The notes: a model not told the origin generated them from the letters alone. DNA of 64,000 nucleotides from Sphingobacterium olei (GCF_005048855.1 NZ_SUME01000003.1:372001-436000), one strand, 5' to 3'; shown: positions 46,151 to 55,877, counted from the stretch's first letter. Program-made: numbers and translations.

Positions 46151-47056
46151 TTGTCTGAAATTACAACTATTCAATTGCTTACTCCGCAGCACTGGAAGGA
46201 TTATGAACTAATCGACTGTGGGAATTTTGAAAAATTAGAGCGGTTTGGTGACTTAATCTTAATCCGTCCAGAACCTCAAGCTGTGTGGCCAAAAACGTTG
46301 GGAGACGCGGAATGGAATAGCAGACACCATATTAAATTCAAGGGAAGATCAGCTACCAGTGGTGAGTGGTTAAAAAAAAATTCGAAAGCGGCAGATCGTT
46401 GGCATATTGAATACAAGAATAAGGATGTTGAGATCAAATTGCGCTTAGGATTGACATCTTTTAAGCATGTGGGCATTTTCCCCGAGCAGGCGGTTAATTG
46501 GGATTATATATCCGAAAGTGTAAAATCATTTGAAACACCTCAACCCAAGGTATTAAATCTGTTTGCATATACGGGAGGAGCTTCGTTAATAGCTAAAGCT
46601 GCAGGTGCGGACACCACACATGTGGATTCCATAAAACAGGTGGTGACTTGGGCAAATGAGAATCAAGAACTTTCTGGGGTGGATAATATACGTTGGGTTG
46701 TCGAAGATGCATTGAAATTTGTAAAACGAGAGCTCAAAAGAGGTAATAAATATAATGGTATTATCTTGGATCCCCCCGCGTATGGTCATGGTCCTAAAGG
46801 AGAGAAGTGGAAATTGGAAGACCATATCATGGAAATGATGCAGGATGTCGTTCAGTTGTTAGATCCGGAAGAACATTTCCTTATTTTAAACACCTATTCC
46901 CTCGGATTTTCATCAGTCATTGTAGAAAATTTGATTCGGACTTCGTTTCCTCAGGTGGCGAATCTGGAAATAGGGGAGTTGTATCTACAGGCTACAGCAG
47001 GCCCTAAATTGCCACTGGGTGTATTTGGGAAATTCCGAAAAACAAAGAAGAAATAA
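46151..47056 (+). CDS. Class I SAM-dependent methyltransferase, RlmI-like (probable rRNA methyltransferase; TTG start)
   Basis: 301 residues. There is no ATG near the N-terminus; TTG at 46151 is the most likely start, with ATT at 46145 as an alternative. Motif I is VLNLFAYTGGASLIAKAAGA (about 134-153), the acidic post-I region is THVDSIKQVVTWA, and motif IV is ILDPPAYGHGP, as in the RlmI/RlmK/23S rRNA cytosine-5 methyltransferase branch. The N-terminal domain (about 1-100) is a small RNA-binding module that I cannot assign further. The substrate is unproven. Confidence 0.82.
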   Translation: MSEITTIQLLTPQHWKDYELIDCGNFEKLERFGDLILIRPEPQAVWPKTLGDAEWNSRHHIKFKGRSATSGEWLKKNSKAADRWHIEYKNKDVEIKLRLGLTSFKHVGIFPEQAVNWDYISESVKSFETPQPKVLNLFAYTGGASLIAKAAGADTTHVDSIKQVVTWANENQELSGVDNIRWVVEDALKFVKRELKRGNKYNGIILDPPAYGHGPKGEKWKLEDHIMEMMQDVVQLLDPEEHFLILNTYSLGFSSVIVENLIRTSFPQVANLEIGELYLQATAGPKLPLGVFGKFRKTKKK

Positions 47057-47061
47057 AGAGA

Positions 47062-47100
47062 CTGTCTCCTACATTTGCATTCTGCAAACATAGGAGACAG
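47062..47100. terminator. Imperfect long hairpin between the RlmI-like gene and the 606-residue gene
   Basis: CTGTCTCCTA (47062-47071) pairs with TAGGAGACAG (47091-47100), and the inner TTTGCA/TGCAAA extends it. It lies 12 bp before the stop of the convergent gene at 47112. No T-run follows, so it may be a processing or weak termination signal. Confidence 0.55.
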
Positions 47101-47111
47101 CTCTGACTCGT

Positions 47112-48932
47112 TTATTGATAAATATTATTTTCGCTGAGTTCTTTCGTTGCAATAAATTCAATGGATTTCAATTGGTTTTCTGCATCAGCTAGTTGCATCA
47201 AGAGATCTTGCTTCATGTTGTTCGACAATAAGGAAATCTTGTCCTTAAGATTTTTATAATAGTCGATGCCTTCATGCAATTGCTGCTTAAATTTAGTGAG
47301 GTATTTCTCTTTTTTATCATTAACATCATTGAGATTGGTTTCTACATAGGTGCGTATATAATCCACGTAAAGATTTAGCTCATTGATGAAAAGCGAAGGA
47401 CGTCTTACCCCATCCAATAAATCCTTACGTCCGTAAATATGATCAATCATTTCAGTTAAGGAGTAGGGGCCTTTGAAATAAGCCGTGTTTGGGCCTGGAC
47501 AGATAGCCACAGCTTTGCTATCTTTTGGTTTAGCGATGTTATATTTTAAGTAGGCCGAAGAAGCTAATCCCTCACATAGGCAGACTTTATCCGTTATCTT
47601 GTCGAATTCTTTTTTATAAATTTCGGCATCTAGGTTCTTTAATTCGAGTTCCTTTAGTTTCTTGTATTGATACACCCGGGAGGCCGTACAAATAGGTTCG
47701 GCTGTAAATTCTGTGTTGGATATCAGGTATTTTTTAGTGCACGGGCTGCCTGGACGATCTTGTGAGATGCGTTGCAAACGCTGCTGTTCCGCTGTGCTTT
47801 TCCGAAAGTTGTTGAATGGAACACCAAGCGGCGATGCACCACTGATGTAGAAATCCTCTTTTTCTGCAGTACTTAATGTATTTAAGGTCTTTGTATCTAC
47901 GGTCGTAGCCTCAGGGACCAATAGAAAGGGTGATCCCCAGCCGGTACGATCTATGCCATAATAGTCTAAGAGAAAGTTTTGTTCAGCAGCGGTTCCAATG
48001 CCACCCTGCACGGTGAATTTTATCTCAGGTGTTTGATCGATTTGGATTCCTTTTTCTGCAAGGGCATGCTGATAGATTGGGAATAGTTCCTGCGTGAGGT
48101 TGTTTCGTCGCTCTTTAAATTCTTCCAGAATAGGGCCTAGCAGGAATCCATCGGTTGCAAATGCATGTCCACCACAATTTAACCCTGATTCGATTCGGAA
48201 TTCTGAGATCCAAATTCCTTTTTTTGCCAAAAATTTAGCTTGAATAAAAGCAGATCTGTAATCACTAACCTTAAGTGTAATTTTCTTGGCAAATTTGCCA
48301 GTATTGTTTGGACGAAACTGCTTCAACTCTGCTAAATAATTGTATAGTCTAGGGTTCATTCCCGCGGATAGTATTACAGATGAAGATAATTTGCTGTTTG
48401 CGAATCCTCTTAAAGCGGCCGAGGCATCAGAATATTGTTCTTCTAATGTATTTCCTTTATTGTCAACATTGATTTTATCTACTTTGGACATGATATTAAC
48501 ATCGATATCCCCAATGACCATTTGCTGTTTTAGATAGCGTGTTTTATCTTTTCTATTTTCATCATACCCTTCTTTTGTTATAGCTTGGTACAGCGCTTTT
48601 GTTTCACTGTTATCTGGCAGAAGTTTGAAATATTGATTCAATTCCTGATCTTGATCCAACGCTGCAGACTGTAGCCTATCTACCTGTTCATCTACTAAAT
48701 CCTGTACAAGATCCAGGTAGGAGGTAATACGGCGTGCACGTGCATCGTTTTCTGTTTTAAAAATTGGGATGTATGGTTTGTCGTGTAATTCGGAATAATA
48801 CTTGCGCATGCGCTCGATTAGTTCATCGTCAACAATCGAAATTACAGAAGAAATGCCAAATTTAGCTACTTTTATAGGGCTATCTATGGAAAAAGCTAAG
48901 CCCAAAACCGGAATATGAAAAGAGTGTCCCAT
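47112..48932 (-). CDS. Uncharacterised 606-residue cysteine-rich protein, possibly TIM-barrel/nitronate-monooxygenase-like
   Basis: I do not recognise this protein with certainty. The N-terminus (HSFHIPVLGLAFSIDSPIKV) and the central TVQGGIGTAAEQNFLL ... GSPFLLVPEATTVD blocks look like the FMN-binding TIM barrels of nitronate monooxygenases or FabK/PfaD-type proteins, but this is a visual impression. A C-terminal half contains cysteines spaced as SPCTKKYL, PICTASRV, KVCLCEGLA and AICPGPN, possibly a metal or Fe-S site. The last 80 residues are helical and charged. It has no signal peptide, so it is cytoplasmic. Neighbours (a convergent methyltransferase, purU upstream) do not suggest a pathway. 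Its 110-bp upstream gap has no full consensus promoter. Confidence 0.75.
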   Translation of the reverse strand: MGHSFHIPVLGLAFSIDSPIKVAKFGISSVISIVDDELIERMRKYYSELHDKPYIPIFKTENDARARRITSYLDLVQDLVDEQVDRLQSAALDQDQELNQYFKLLPDNSETKALYQAITKEGYDENRKDKTRYLKQQMVIGDIDVNIMSKVDKINVDNKGNTLEEQYSDASAALRGFANSKLSSSVILSAGMNPRLYNYLAELKQFRPNNTGKFAKKITLKVSDYRSAFIQAKFLAKKGIWISEFRIESGLNCGGHAFATDGFLLGPILEEFKERRNNLTQELFPIYQHALAEKGIQIDQTPEIKFTVQGGIGTAAEQNFLLDYYGIDRTGWGSPFLLVPEATTVDTKTLNTLSTAEKEDFYISGASPLGVPFNNFRKSTAEQQRLQRISQDRPGSPCTKKYLISNTEFTAEPICTASRVYQYKKLKELELKNLDAEIYKKEFDKITDKVCLCEGLASSAYLKYNIAKPKDSKAVAICPGPNTAYFKGPYSLTEMIDHIYGRKDLLDGVRRPSLFINELNLYVDYIRTYVETNLNDVNDKKEKYLTKFKQQLHEGIDYYKNLKDKISLLSNNMKQDLLMQLADAENQLKSIEFIATKELSENNIYQ

Positions 48933-49042
48933 TAAGTGTTTATGTTATTGGACGCAAATACCTTAAAATTCCGCGGTTAAAAAATAACTGCAAAAGCTTA
49001 TAAAGGTGATTGAGATCACTTTTCCGTTATAGAAATAGGAGC

Positions 49043-49888
49043 CTACGATTTAAAAACGATCGTTTTATTCCCGTTAAGCATCACTCTATCTTCTGTAAGA
49101 AGTTGAATTGCTCTGCTTAAAACTGCTTTTTCAATTTCTTTACCTGCGGTTTTCATTCTGTGCAGATCGTAACTGTGATCAATGGTTTTTGTGTTTTGAA
49201 CGATAATTGGTCCTTCATCCAGATCGTCTGTGACAAAATGTGCTGTTGCACCGATAATCTTAACGCCTCTGTCGTGTGCCTGCTTATATGGATTTGCACC
49301 TATGAATGCCGGTAAGAAGGAATGGTGAATATTAATAAGCTTACCTTTGAATTGCTTTACAAAACCGGGGGATAATATGCGCATAAATTTGGCAAGTATA
49401 ATGTAGTCTGCTTGATAGATGTTCAACGCTTCTGCTAATTTGTCTTCGAATTCTTCTTTGGAGATATTCTCATGGGATAAGTAATGATAGGGAATATCAA
49501 ACTTTTCGGTAAATTCTTTTAACGTTTCGTAATTGCCGACAACTGCTAATACTTCTGCCTGTAAGGTGTTAAAATAGTTTCGGACTAAAATGTCGGCAAG
49601 GCAATGGTGCTCTTTGGTAACAAGTACAACTATTTTTTTACGTTGAGCTGGAGAAAGTGATACCGTCGAATTTTCGGGTAATTGTAACATCAAGTCCTGC
49701 ATTAACGTTTCCTCAGAACCTAACATACCAGAGCACACCACACGCACGAAAAATTTATTACTTTCTTCGTCTACGTATTCACGCATGGTGATGATATTTA
49801 ATTCATGTTTGGCGACTACATTGGAAATGCCGGCTACTAATCCGACGGCATCCTTACATTGGATAAGAATTAAGGTTGGGTTTTGCAT
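49043..49888 (-). CDS. purU: Formyltetrahydrofolate deformylase
   Basis: 281 residues. An N-terminal ACT domain (LILIQCKDAVGLVAGISNVVA, about 5-80) is followed by the formyltransferase-fold hydrolase domain, with NIHHSFLPAFIGANPYKQA and ATAHFVTDDLDEGPIIVQ carrying the His-Asp catalytic pair. It releases formate from 10-formyl-THF, balancing the one-carbon pool and supplying formate for purine synthesis. The gene lies 45 bp downstream of parE on the same strand, so they may be cotranscribed. Confidence 0.96.
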   Translation of the reverse strand: MQNPTLILIQCKDAVGLVAGISNVVAKHELNIITMREYVDEESNKFFVRVVCSGMLGSEETLMQDLMLQLPENSTVSLSPAQRKKIVVLVTKEHHCLADILVRNYFNTLQAEVLAVVGNYETLKEFTEKFDIPYHYLSHENISKEEFEDKLAEALNIYQADYIILAKFMRILSPGFVKQFKGKLINIHHSFLPAFIGANPYKQAHDRGVKIIGATAHFVTDDLDEGPIIVQNTKTIDHSYDLHRMKTAGKEIEKAVLSRAIQLLTEDRVMLNGNKTIVFKS

Positions 49889-49933
49889 GGTTTTAGGCTG
49901 TCTGTTCTCCTTCCTTTTAACTGTATGTGATTG

Positions 49934-51802
49934 TTAACTCGCTTGCTGAGCTGCTTTTGCTAAAGCGAGCTCCTCTTCAAGATCCAATTCTACACGTAAA
50001 TTATTTACAATATGTTTTTGCCTGTCTGGCGTATTTTTGCCCATGTAATATTCTAACAACTGTTGAAGTTTATTATCTTTAGATAAGATTACTGGTTCTA
50101 ACCGGATGTCTCCACCGATAAATAAGCCAAACTCGGAAGGCGAGATTTCGCCTAATCCTTTGAAGCGTGTGATCTCCGGTTTTCCTCCGAGTTTAGAAAT
50201 TGCCCGTTGCCTTTCCTCGTCGGAATAACAATAGATCGTTTCTTTTTTGTTACGAACCCGAAATAGTGGGGTTTGTAAAATCGATACATGTCCGGCTTTT
50301 ACCAGATCAGGGAAAAATTGAAGGAAGAATGTCATCATCAGTAGACGAATGTGCATGCCGTCGACATCGGCATCGGTAGCGATTACGATGTTGTTATAGC
50401 GTAATCCATCCAAGCCGTCTTCAATATTTAGTGCATGTTGTAAGAGGTTGAACTCTTCGTTTTCGTAAACAATTTTTTTCGTCAACCCAAAGCAATTCAG
50501 GGGTTTTCCTTTTAAGCTGAATACGGCCTGGGTTTGTACGTCCCGCGATTTAGTAATAGATCCACTCGCAGAATCTCCCTCTGTGATAAAGAGAGTAGTA
50601 TCTTGTGTCCGTTCATGCTTATCTCCAAAATGTACTTTACAGTCACGCAGTTTTCTATTATGTAAAGAAGCTTTTTTTGCCCGTTCGTTCGCTAATTTCT
50701 TGATACCGGCTATATCTTTACGTTCCCTCTCAGACTGCAGAATACGTTTTTGTAAGGCTTCAGCCGTTGCTGAGTTTTTACGTAAATAGTCGTCCAAAGC
50801 TTTCTTTACGAAATCATTTATAAACGTTCGGACAGTCGGGCCATCAGGGCCGATGCTTTGAGAACCTAATTTTGTCTTCGTTTGTGATTCAAAAACAGGC
50901 TCTTGTACTTTTATGGCTATAGCCGCTATGATAGATGCCCTAATATCGGAGGCATCGTATTCCTTTTTGTAAAACTCGCGAATTGTCTTTACGACTGCTT
51001 CACGAAATGCGGCTTGATGAGTACCCCCTTGGGTGGTATGCTGACCATTTACAAATGAATAGTATTCCTCGCCATATTGCTGTCCGTGCGTCATCGCAAT
51101 TTCAATATCTTCACCTTTCAGGTGAATAATCGGATAGCGCATCGAGTCTGTTTCTACATTTCTTTCTAACAGATCCCTTAACCCGTTTTCAGAAATGAAT
51201 TTTTGGCCGTTAAAATTGATCGTTAATCCTGAGTTCAAGAAAACGTAGTTCCAGATCATATTTTCAACGTACTCAATTCTGTATTTGTAGTGTTTGAATA
51301 TACTATCGTCCGGATAGAACGTTACAGCTGTTCCGTTTCGTTGTGTAGTTTCTTTCTGTTCGTCGTCGACTAGCTCTCCTTTACTGAATTGTGCAATACG
51401 GGTTATACCCTGACGATAAGACTGTACAGTAAATTGGGATGAAAGCGCATTTACAGCTTTTGTACCTACTCCATTTAAACCTACTGATTTTTGGAAAGCT
51501 TTACTGTCATATTTACCCCCGGTGTTTATCTTAGAGACCACGTCTACTACTGATCCGATAGGAATGCCACGACCAAAGTCACGTACGGTAACCTTATTGT
51601 CATTGACCGTAATGTCAATAGTTCTGCCTGCTCCCATCACAAATTCATCAATGGAGTTGTCTACTACCTCTTTTAAAAGTACATAGATGCCATCATCATA
51701 GGCAGATCCATCTCCAAGTTTACCAATATACATCCCCGGGCGTAAGCGAATATGCTCTTTCCAGTCGAGTGATCGGATACTATCTTCGTTATATGTAGTC
51801 AT
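49934..51802 (-). CDS. parE: DNA topoisomerase IV subunit B
   Basis: A 622-residue type IIA topoisomerase ATPase subunit. GHKL ATPase motifs are present ([35 protein letters not shown]), and the TOPRIM domain has [13 protein letters not shown] and [13 protein letters not shown]. Length and overall sequence fit ParE rather than the longer GyrB. It partners with ParC, which is not in the window, to decatenate chromosomes. A minus-strand -7 box lies at 51828-51835. Confidence 0.94.
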   Translation of the reverse strand: MTTYNEDSIRSLDWKEHIRLRPGMYIGKLGDGSAYDDGIYVLLKEVVDNSIDEFVMGAGRTIDITVNDNKVTVRDFGRGIPIGSVVDVVSKINTGGKYDSKAFQKSVGLNGVGTKAVNALSSQFTVQSYRQGITRIAQFSKGELVDDEQKETTQRNGTAVTFYPDDSIFKHYKYRIEYVENMIWNYVFLNSGLTINFNGQKFISENGLRDLLERNVETDSMRYPIIHLKGEDIEIAMTHGQQYGEEYYSFVNGQHTTQGGTHQAAFREAVVKTIREFYKKEYDASDIRASIIAAIAIKVQEPVFESQTKTKLGSQSIGPDGPTVRTFINDFVKKALDDYLRKNSATAEALQKRILQSERERKDIAGIKKLANERAKKASLHNRKLRDCKVHFGDKHERTQDTTLFITEGDSASGSITKSRDVQTQAVFSLKGKPLNCFGLTKKIVYENEEFNLLQHALNIEDGLDGLRYNNIVIATDADVDGMHIRLLMMTFFLQFFPDLVKAGHVSILQTPLFRVRNKKETIYCYSDEERQRAISKLGGKPEITRFKGLGEISPSEFGLFIGGDIRLEPVILSKDNKLQQLLEYYMGKNTPDRQKHIVNNLRVELDLEEELALAKAAQQAS

Positions 51803-51827
51803 TTGTTAACTCAATTAAGAAACCTGA

Positions 51828-51835
51828 CAAAAATA
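51828..51835 (-). promoter_or_regulatory. -7 box of parE
   Basis: TATTTTTG on the minus strand; predicted start near 51821, about 19 nt before the ATG at 51802. Confidence 0.5.
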
Positions 51836-51938
51836 TAAAAAAAATAGATGATATTCTGTATGCTATTTGTTAAAGAATAGATCTTCTTTAACTGTAAAAG
51901 TGATCTGTGGAGTGAGTTAGCAACAACAAGAGTAAGAG

Positions 51939-52727
51939 CTATCTAAATCGATATCCGATTGACAATCCCATTGTCAATCCAACAATTGGGCCGTTTGGCT
52001 TTACTTCAACTATTCGCTCATCGACATGGTAATCAAATTTGTAGACCGGGATTTTATCTAGTTGTTGAAGTGTTCGGCTTATATCGTTCTGAATATCTTG
52101 GGATAGGGGCTGAGAAGACGTTCCGGAGACTTTGCCAAACGCATATCCGAAATGATTCCCAATGATTTGCCAATCCAAATAAAAATCTTTAACAATATGA
52201 TACTGTAAACCAATTCCATAGCCGGCACTAATGGTGTTGATTGGCCCTTTGATGGGAATTTCTACGGCCGATAAGGTGTTGTCTATAGTGTTGATATAGT
52301 CGTAATTTAATCGAAATGAAGACGTGTATCTCGAATATTTAAGATAGGGAGCAAAATAAAATTTCGTGAACGTATTATTGTTGCCAAAATAAAATCGTAT
52401 TTCGGGTTGAATCGAAAATCGGTTATATTGAGCCTCCTCAATAGTTTTTCTGCCATTTTCGTCCTCTATTCTGTCAATATATAAATCCTGAAAAGGAAGG
52501 TTTCTGTTTGGTGTGAACGAAAAGCTTAATCCTATAGAAGTTTTAGGCTTTATAGATCTTTCGTACTGGAGTTGAAATGTTTTGAAGGGAAGGGTTAGGA
52601 GGTTGGTTTTGATAAGTTGGGGAGCATCTGCATTCTCTCCGTAGCAGTACAACTGTCCGTAAGAATCAAAAACCATAAATGTGAAAATCAAAACTGCTAT
52701 CGTTTTAACAAATTTCTGTTTAATCAT
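51939..52727 (-). CDS. Outer-membrane beta-barrel protein, DUF3575-like
   Basis: 262 residues with a signal peptide (ends near DSYGQ). The mature protein starts with LIKTNLLTLPFKTFQLQYERSI, the typical beginning of small Bacteroidota outer-membrane barrels of the DUF3575 type. Then come alternating strands rich in aromatic residues and a C-terminal LTMGLSIGYRFR. The function of the family is unknown. It has no neighbour that suggests a specific role. Confidence 0.75.
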   Translation of the reverse strand: MIKQKFVKTIAVLIFTFMVFDSYGQLYCYGENADAPQLIKTNLLTLPFKTFQLQYERSIKPKTSIGLSFSFTPNRNLPFQDLYIDRIEDENGRKTIEEAQYNRFSIQPEIRFYFGNNNTFTKFYFAPYLKYSRYTSSFRLNYDYINTIDNTLSAVEIPIKGPINTISAGYGIGLQYHIVKDFYLDWQIIGNHFGYAFGKVSGTSSQPLSQDIQNDISRTLQQLDKIPVYKFDYHVDERIVEVKPNGPIVGLTMGLSIGYRFR

Positions 52728-52800
52728 TAATAAATAGTAGTTACAACAGTTAAAATTTGCATTTATTTATGGTTTTTGATACGGAAATTTTGCGTGACAA

Positions 52801-53301
52801 CTATCTACCAAAATCGTCTTGTACACGTACGATGTCACTTTCATCCGAAGGGTTAGACGCATCTGTATGTTGCCAGATTTCGGCAACAACACCGAATCCA
52901 CCTAGTCCTACTAAGCGATGACGCTCACCCTGACTGAGGCGTATGGTATCACCTTCTTTGAGTATTTTAAGCTCATGCTCATCATCATTGGGACTGGTTA
53001 CTACGCCCACTTCGCCGCGTATTACGCGCCAAATCTCGGCACGACGATGATGATACTGCCAAGAGAGGCGTTTGTTTGGTCCTACAATTAAAATTTTTGG
53101 ACTTAGCTTCCCTGATATTTTTAGATCTTGTACATCTAACCCTTCAAAATATTCATTTGCAAATTGCTGTGCTTGATCTTCATTAATCACGAAGAATCCG
53201 CCCCAAGGTCTATTTTGATCGGTATTTTCAATGGTAAATCCTCGATCAGTGATTTGTTTTTCAATTTGGCTGAATAATTCGCCTTTATCTATATACGTCA
53301 T
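52801..53301 (-). CDS. Cupin protein, annotated phosphoheptose/mannose-6-phosphate isomerase-like
   Basis: 166 residues from the ATG at 53301 (MTYIDKGELF). The open frame extends upstream to 53475, but a good -7 box at 53358-53365 lies within it, so the longer start is rejected. The cupin core contains WQYHHRRAEIWRVIRGEVGV and the second motif LSQGERHRLVGLGGFGVVAEIWQH, giving a plausible metal site with H-H-E and H. Relatives in this group are called phosphoheptose isomerase or mannose-6-phosphate isomerase, type II; the actual substrate is unproven. Confidence 0.8.
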   Translation of the reverse strand: MTYIDKGELFSQIEKQITDRGFTIENTDQNRPWGGFFVINEDQAQQFANEYFEGLDVQDLKISGKLSPKILIVGPNKRLSWQYHHRRAEIWRVIRGEVGVVTSPNDDEHELKILKEGDTIRLSQGERHRLVGLGGFGVVAEIWQHTDASNPSDESDIVRVQDDFGR

Positions 53302-53357
53302 GGCTAATTGATTTATAGTGACGATGAAGATAATACATTCTTTGAAAATATCATAAT

Positions 53358-53365
53358 CAAAAATA
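53358..53365 (-). promoter_or_regulatory. -7 box of the cupin gene
   Basis: TATTTTTG on the minus strand; predicted start near 53351, about 50 nt before the ATG at 53301. Confidence 0.45.
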
Positions 53366-53394
53366 AAACTGTAGTAAAAATAGTGATAAAAACC

Positions 53395-53545
53395 GGTTAA
53401 TGTCGTTAGGTTAAGGACTATCCCGTAGGGGCTACATGGTGATAGCATTTTATGACATTGACCTGTCCGCAGCATGGGAGCTTAGCGGTACGGCGGAATC
53501 CCGAAGCTCATGGAAGATTATCCGCGATGAAGCTACTTGACGGCC
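53395..53545. other. GC-rich, structured intergenic sequence of unknown nature
   Basis: Between the cupin promoter and the helicase promoter lie about 150 bp that are clearly richer in G and C than other gaps. They contain a hairpin-forming segment: CATGGGAGCTT (53474 onwards) can pair with AAGCTCATG near 53506, with a GG bulge, around a loop containing CGGTACGGCGGAATCCCG. No frame on either strand looks coding. It may be a small structured RNA or gene remnant; I could not match it to SRP RNA, 6S RNA or tmRNA. Confidence 0.3.
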
Positions 53546-53574
53546 TTTGAGAATAGATACTTTCAGAAAAACCG

Positions 53575-53582
53575 TACCTTTG
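53575..53582 (+). promoter_or_regulatory. -7 box of the PIF1-like helicase gene, implying a nearly leaderless mRNA
   Basis: TACCTTTG at 53575-53582; transcription would start about 6-7 bases later at 53588-53590, only 2-4 nt before the ATG at 53592. A TTTG occurs at 53546-53549, 25 bp upstream, longer than the usual 18-21 bp spacing. Confidence 0.6.
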
Positions 53583-53591
53583 CCATTGAAT

Positions 53592-55808
53592 ATGGAATCT
53601 ATAAACTACGATCATAGCAATATAGTATTTAAACAAGCTGTAGCTTTTGTCAATCAGACAAATCAGAACCTTTTCCTGACAGGTAAAGCCGGAACAGGCA
53701 AGACTACTTTTTTGAAATATATCCGCGAAAATTGTTATAAAAAAATGGCTATTACAGCACCCACAGGTGTAGCCGCAATGAATGCAGGGGGCACAACTTT
53801 GCATGCCTTATTTTGGTTGCCATTTGGCGTTTTTATAGCAGATTATCCGCTGAAGTGGGATGATGCAGACAATCACATCTACAATAAGAATAGACTTTTT
53901 AGCACGATTAAATTAACGAAGCAACGTCGGGCCATTCTCCAGGAATTGGAACTTTTGGTCATTGACGAGGTTTCTATGGTGCGTGCAGATACATTAGATG
54001 CTATTGATGTCATACTGAAATCCGTTCGTAGAGATATGCGTCCGTTCGGAGGTGTACAAGTTTTATTTATTGGTGATCTCTATCAGTTGCCCCCTGTGGT
54101 CAGAGATAACGAATGGCATGTACTTCGTGACCACTACACCAGTCCGTTTTTCTTTGATGCAAAGGTCTTACGTGGCAATCCATTGGTCATGTTAGAATTA
54201 CAGCAAATTTACCGTCAGAAGGATGATGAATTTATTTCCATATTGAATAATATTCGAAATAATATATGTTCGAGTGATGATTTAATGGCATTAAATGGAC
54301 ATTATAAGGAAGACTTTAGGCCTTCTCAAGATGACCAGTATATCACCCTCACCTCTCACAACAGATTGGCCGATCAGATTAACCAGGAAGAGTTGGTTAA
54401 ATTGTCGGGCAAAATGCATAATGTAAAGGCTATTGTTAAGGATGATTTTCAACAAGGCGCATATCCCACCGAAGAAACGCTCGCGTTAAAAGAAGGCGCT
54501 CAAGTCATGTTCATTAAAAATGATGTTGGAGAAGACCGGAAATTCTTTAATGGAAAAATAGGTTTTGTCAAAGAATTGAAGCTGGATAAGCACCAGGTTC
54601 TCGTGGGATTTAAAGATGGTTCAGAAGATGTTGTGGTTCGTCGAGAAACCTGGGAGAACATAAAATATAAATACAATAAAGGTGAAGATAAAATAGAGGA
54701 GGAAGTGCTAGGTACCTTCTCGCAGTTTCCCTTGCGGCTAGCTTGGGCCATAACGATTCACAAGAGTCAAGGTTTGACCTTTGAAAAAGCAATTATCGAT
54801 GCAGGAACGTCTTTTGCTGCGGGACAAGTTTATGTCGCTCTGAGTAGATTGACCGGGCTTGAAGGTCTGGTGCTACGCTCTAAGATTTCGCCCCACTCTA
54901 TACGAACGGACTATCAAGTGGTCGATTTTATGAAGCGTTTGATGAAGGAAGACGAGGTTGTTGGGATATTAAAACAATGCCAACGTGGATATCTTGGTCA
55001 AATACTTCTCCAGAGTTTCCGATTTAATACGCTGACGGAAGCAACCAAAGAGCTATCTGATAGTTTGGTCGAACGAAACGTGGATAACAAAGCGGGGGCA
55101 GTACAGTTTTTTGAGGAGCTGACGTTGAAGATCAAAGCACAAGAACAGGTGGCGCATAAATTCGTTACACAATTGTATAACATGTTGTCAGATCCTCAAA
55201 CCTTGGATTATGATAAAATATGTGAGCGTACGCAATCGGCAGTGAACTGGTTTTTGCCAAAAATGGAGGTGGATCTCATTGATGCTACCCAAAAGCATAT
55301 TGATGACTGGCAGATCCGTAAGCGTACCAAAAAATACATTCAAGAGTTAAAAGCACTTTTGTTAGATTTTAAGCGCAAACATGAAGTTTTGAAACACTGC
55401 CTCACGATCGCGCAGGCTTTGACACAGGACGGAGATCTGGAGGCTGTACCTTTGAAAATAGAAAGTGTCAAAGATGATTCTGTCTCTATCAAGGAGGATG
55501 AGGCAGAAAAGGATACCGATACAAAACAGGTCTCCTTGGATATGTATCTAGACGGGTTTGATATTAAGCAGATTGCGGATAAACGTGGTATGGTAGAGGG
55601 GACTATCTATGGACATTTGATTAATTTCGTTGGAAATGAGATTGATGCTGAAGATTTGATTTCCCAGGGAAAATTGGAAAAGATACTGGATGTCTTGCAA
55701 AAAAATGAAGGTAAATCTTCTTCCGAGATCAAGATGCTATTAGGGGATGATTTTTCATATCCGGAGATTAAAATAGGCCAAAAAGTTTTAGCGATAAAGG
55801 CAGGATAG
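53592..55808 (+). CDS. PIF1-like AAA/SF1B helicase with C-terminal helix-turn-helix domain
   Basis: 738 residues from the ATG at 53592. A TTG at 53547 would put the start inside the promoter, so it is rejected. Walker A is GKAGTGKTT at 31-39, followed by ITAPTGVAAMNAGGTTLHALF; Walker B is ELLVIDEVSM. Later helicase motifs are FIGDLYQLPPV, LTSHNRLADQIN and the C-terminal AITIHKSQGLTFEKAIIDAG with YVALSRLTGLEGL. The last 90 residues hold an RQC/HTH-like DNA-binding segment (DIKQIADKRGMVEGTIYGHL). Role: DNA unwinding during replication fork passage or repair, inferred from the family. Confidence 0.9.
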   Translation: MESINYDHSNIVFKQAVAFVNQTNQNLFLTGKAGTGKTTFLKYIRENCYKKMAITAPTGVAAMNAGGTTLHALFWLPFGVFIADYPLKWDDADNHIYNKNRLFSTIKLTKQRRAILQELELLVIDEVSMVRADTLDAIDVILKSVRRDMRPFGGVQVLFIGDLYQLPPVVRDNEWHVLRDHYTSPFFFDAKVLRGNPLVMLELQQIYRQKDDEFISILNNIRNNICSSDDLMALNGHYKEDFRPSQDDQYITLTSHNRLADQINQEELVKLSGKMHNVKAIVKDDFQQGAYPTEETLALKEGAQVMFIKNDVGEDRKFFNGKIGFVKELKLDKHQVLVGFKDGSEDVVVRRETWENIKYKYNKGEDKIEEEVLGTFSQFPLRLAWAITIHKSQGLTFEKAIIDAGTSFAAGQVYVALSRLTGLEGLVLRSKISPHSIRTDYQVVDFMKRLMKEDEVVGILKQCQRGYLGQILLQSFRFNTLTEATKELSDSLVERNVDNKAGAVQFFEELTLKIKAQEQVAHKFVTQLYNMLSDPQTLDYDKICERTQSAVNWFLPKMEVDLIDATQKHIDDWQIRKRTKKYIQELKALLLDFKRKHEVLKHCLTIAQALTQDGDLEAVPLKIESVKDDSVSIKEDEAEKDTDTKQVSLDMYLDGFDIKQIADKRGMVEGTIYGHLINFVGNEIDAEDLISQGKLEKILDVLQKNEGKSSSEIKMLLGDDFSYPEIKIGQKVLAIKAG

Positions 55809-55836
55809 TAAATGACAGATGTTTGTTTAAAATAAC

Positions 55837-55844
55837 TATATTTG
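55837..55844 (+). promoter_or_regulatory. -7 box upstream of the ATP synthase cluster
   Basis: TATATTTG at 55837-55844; predicted start near 55851. The frame of the next small gene is open from 55842, inside this box, which argues for the later TTG start at 55878. A TTTG at 55822-55825 is too close to act as a -33. Confidence 0.55.
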
Positions 55845-55877
55845 CCACTTATTAAGGGAGCCAATCAACTTGTTATT

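Noticed and set aside
53302..53475. 58-residue N-terminal extension of the cupin protein
   Set aside because: The extension is not cupin-like, and a good -7 box for the gene lies within it at 53358-53365.
53395..53545. SRP RNA, 6S RNA or tmRNA in the structured gap
   Set aside because: Neither the SRP loop sequences, the closed-stem shape of 6S RNA, nor a tmRNA acceptor/tag could be recognised on either strand.
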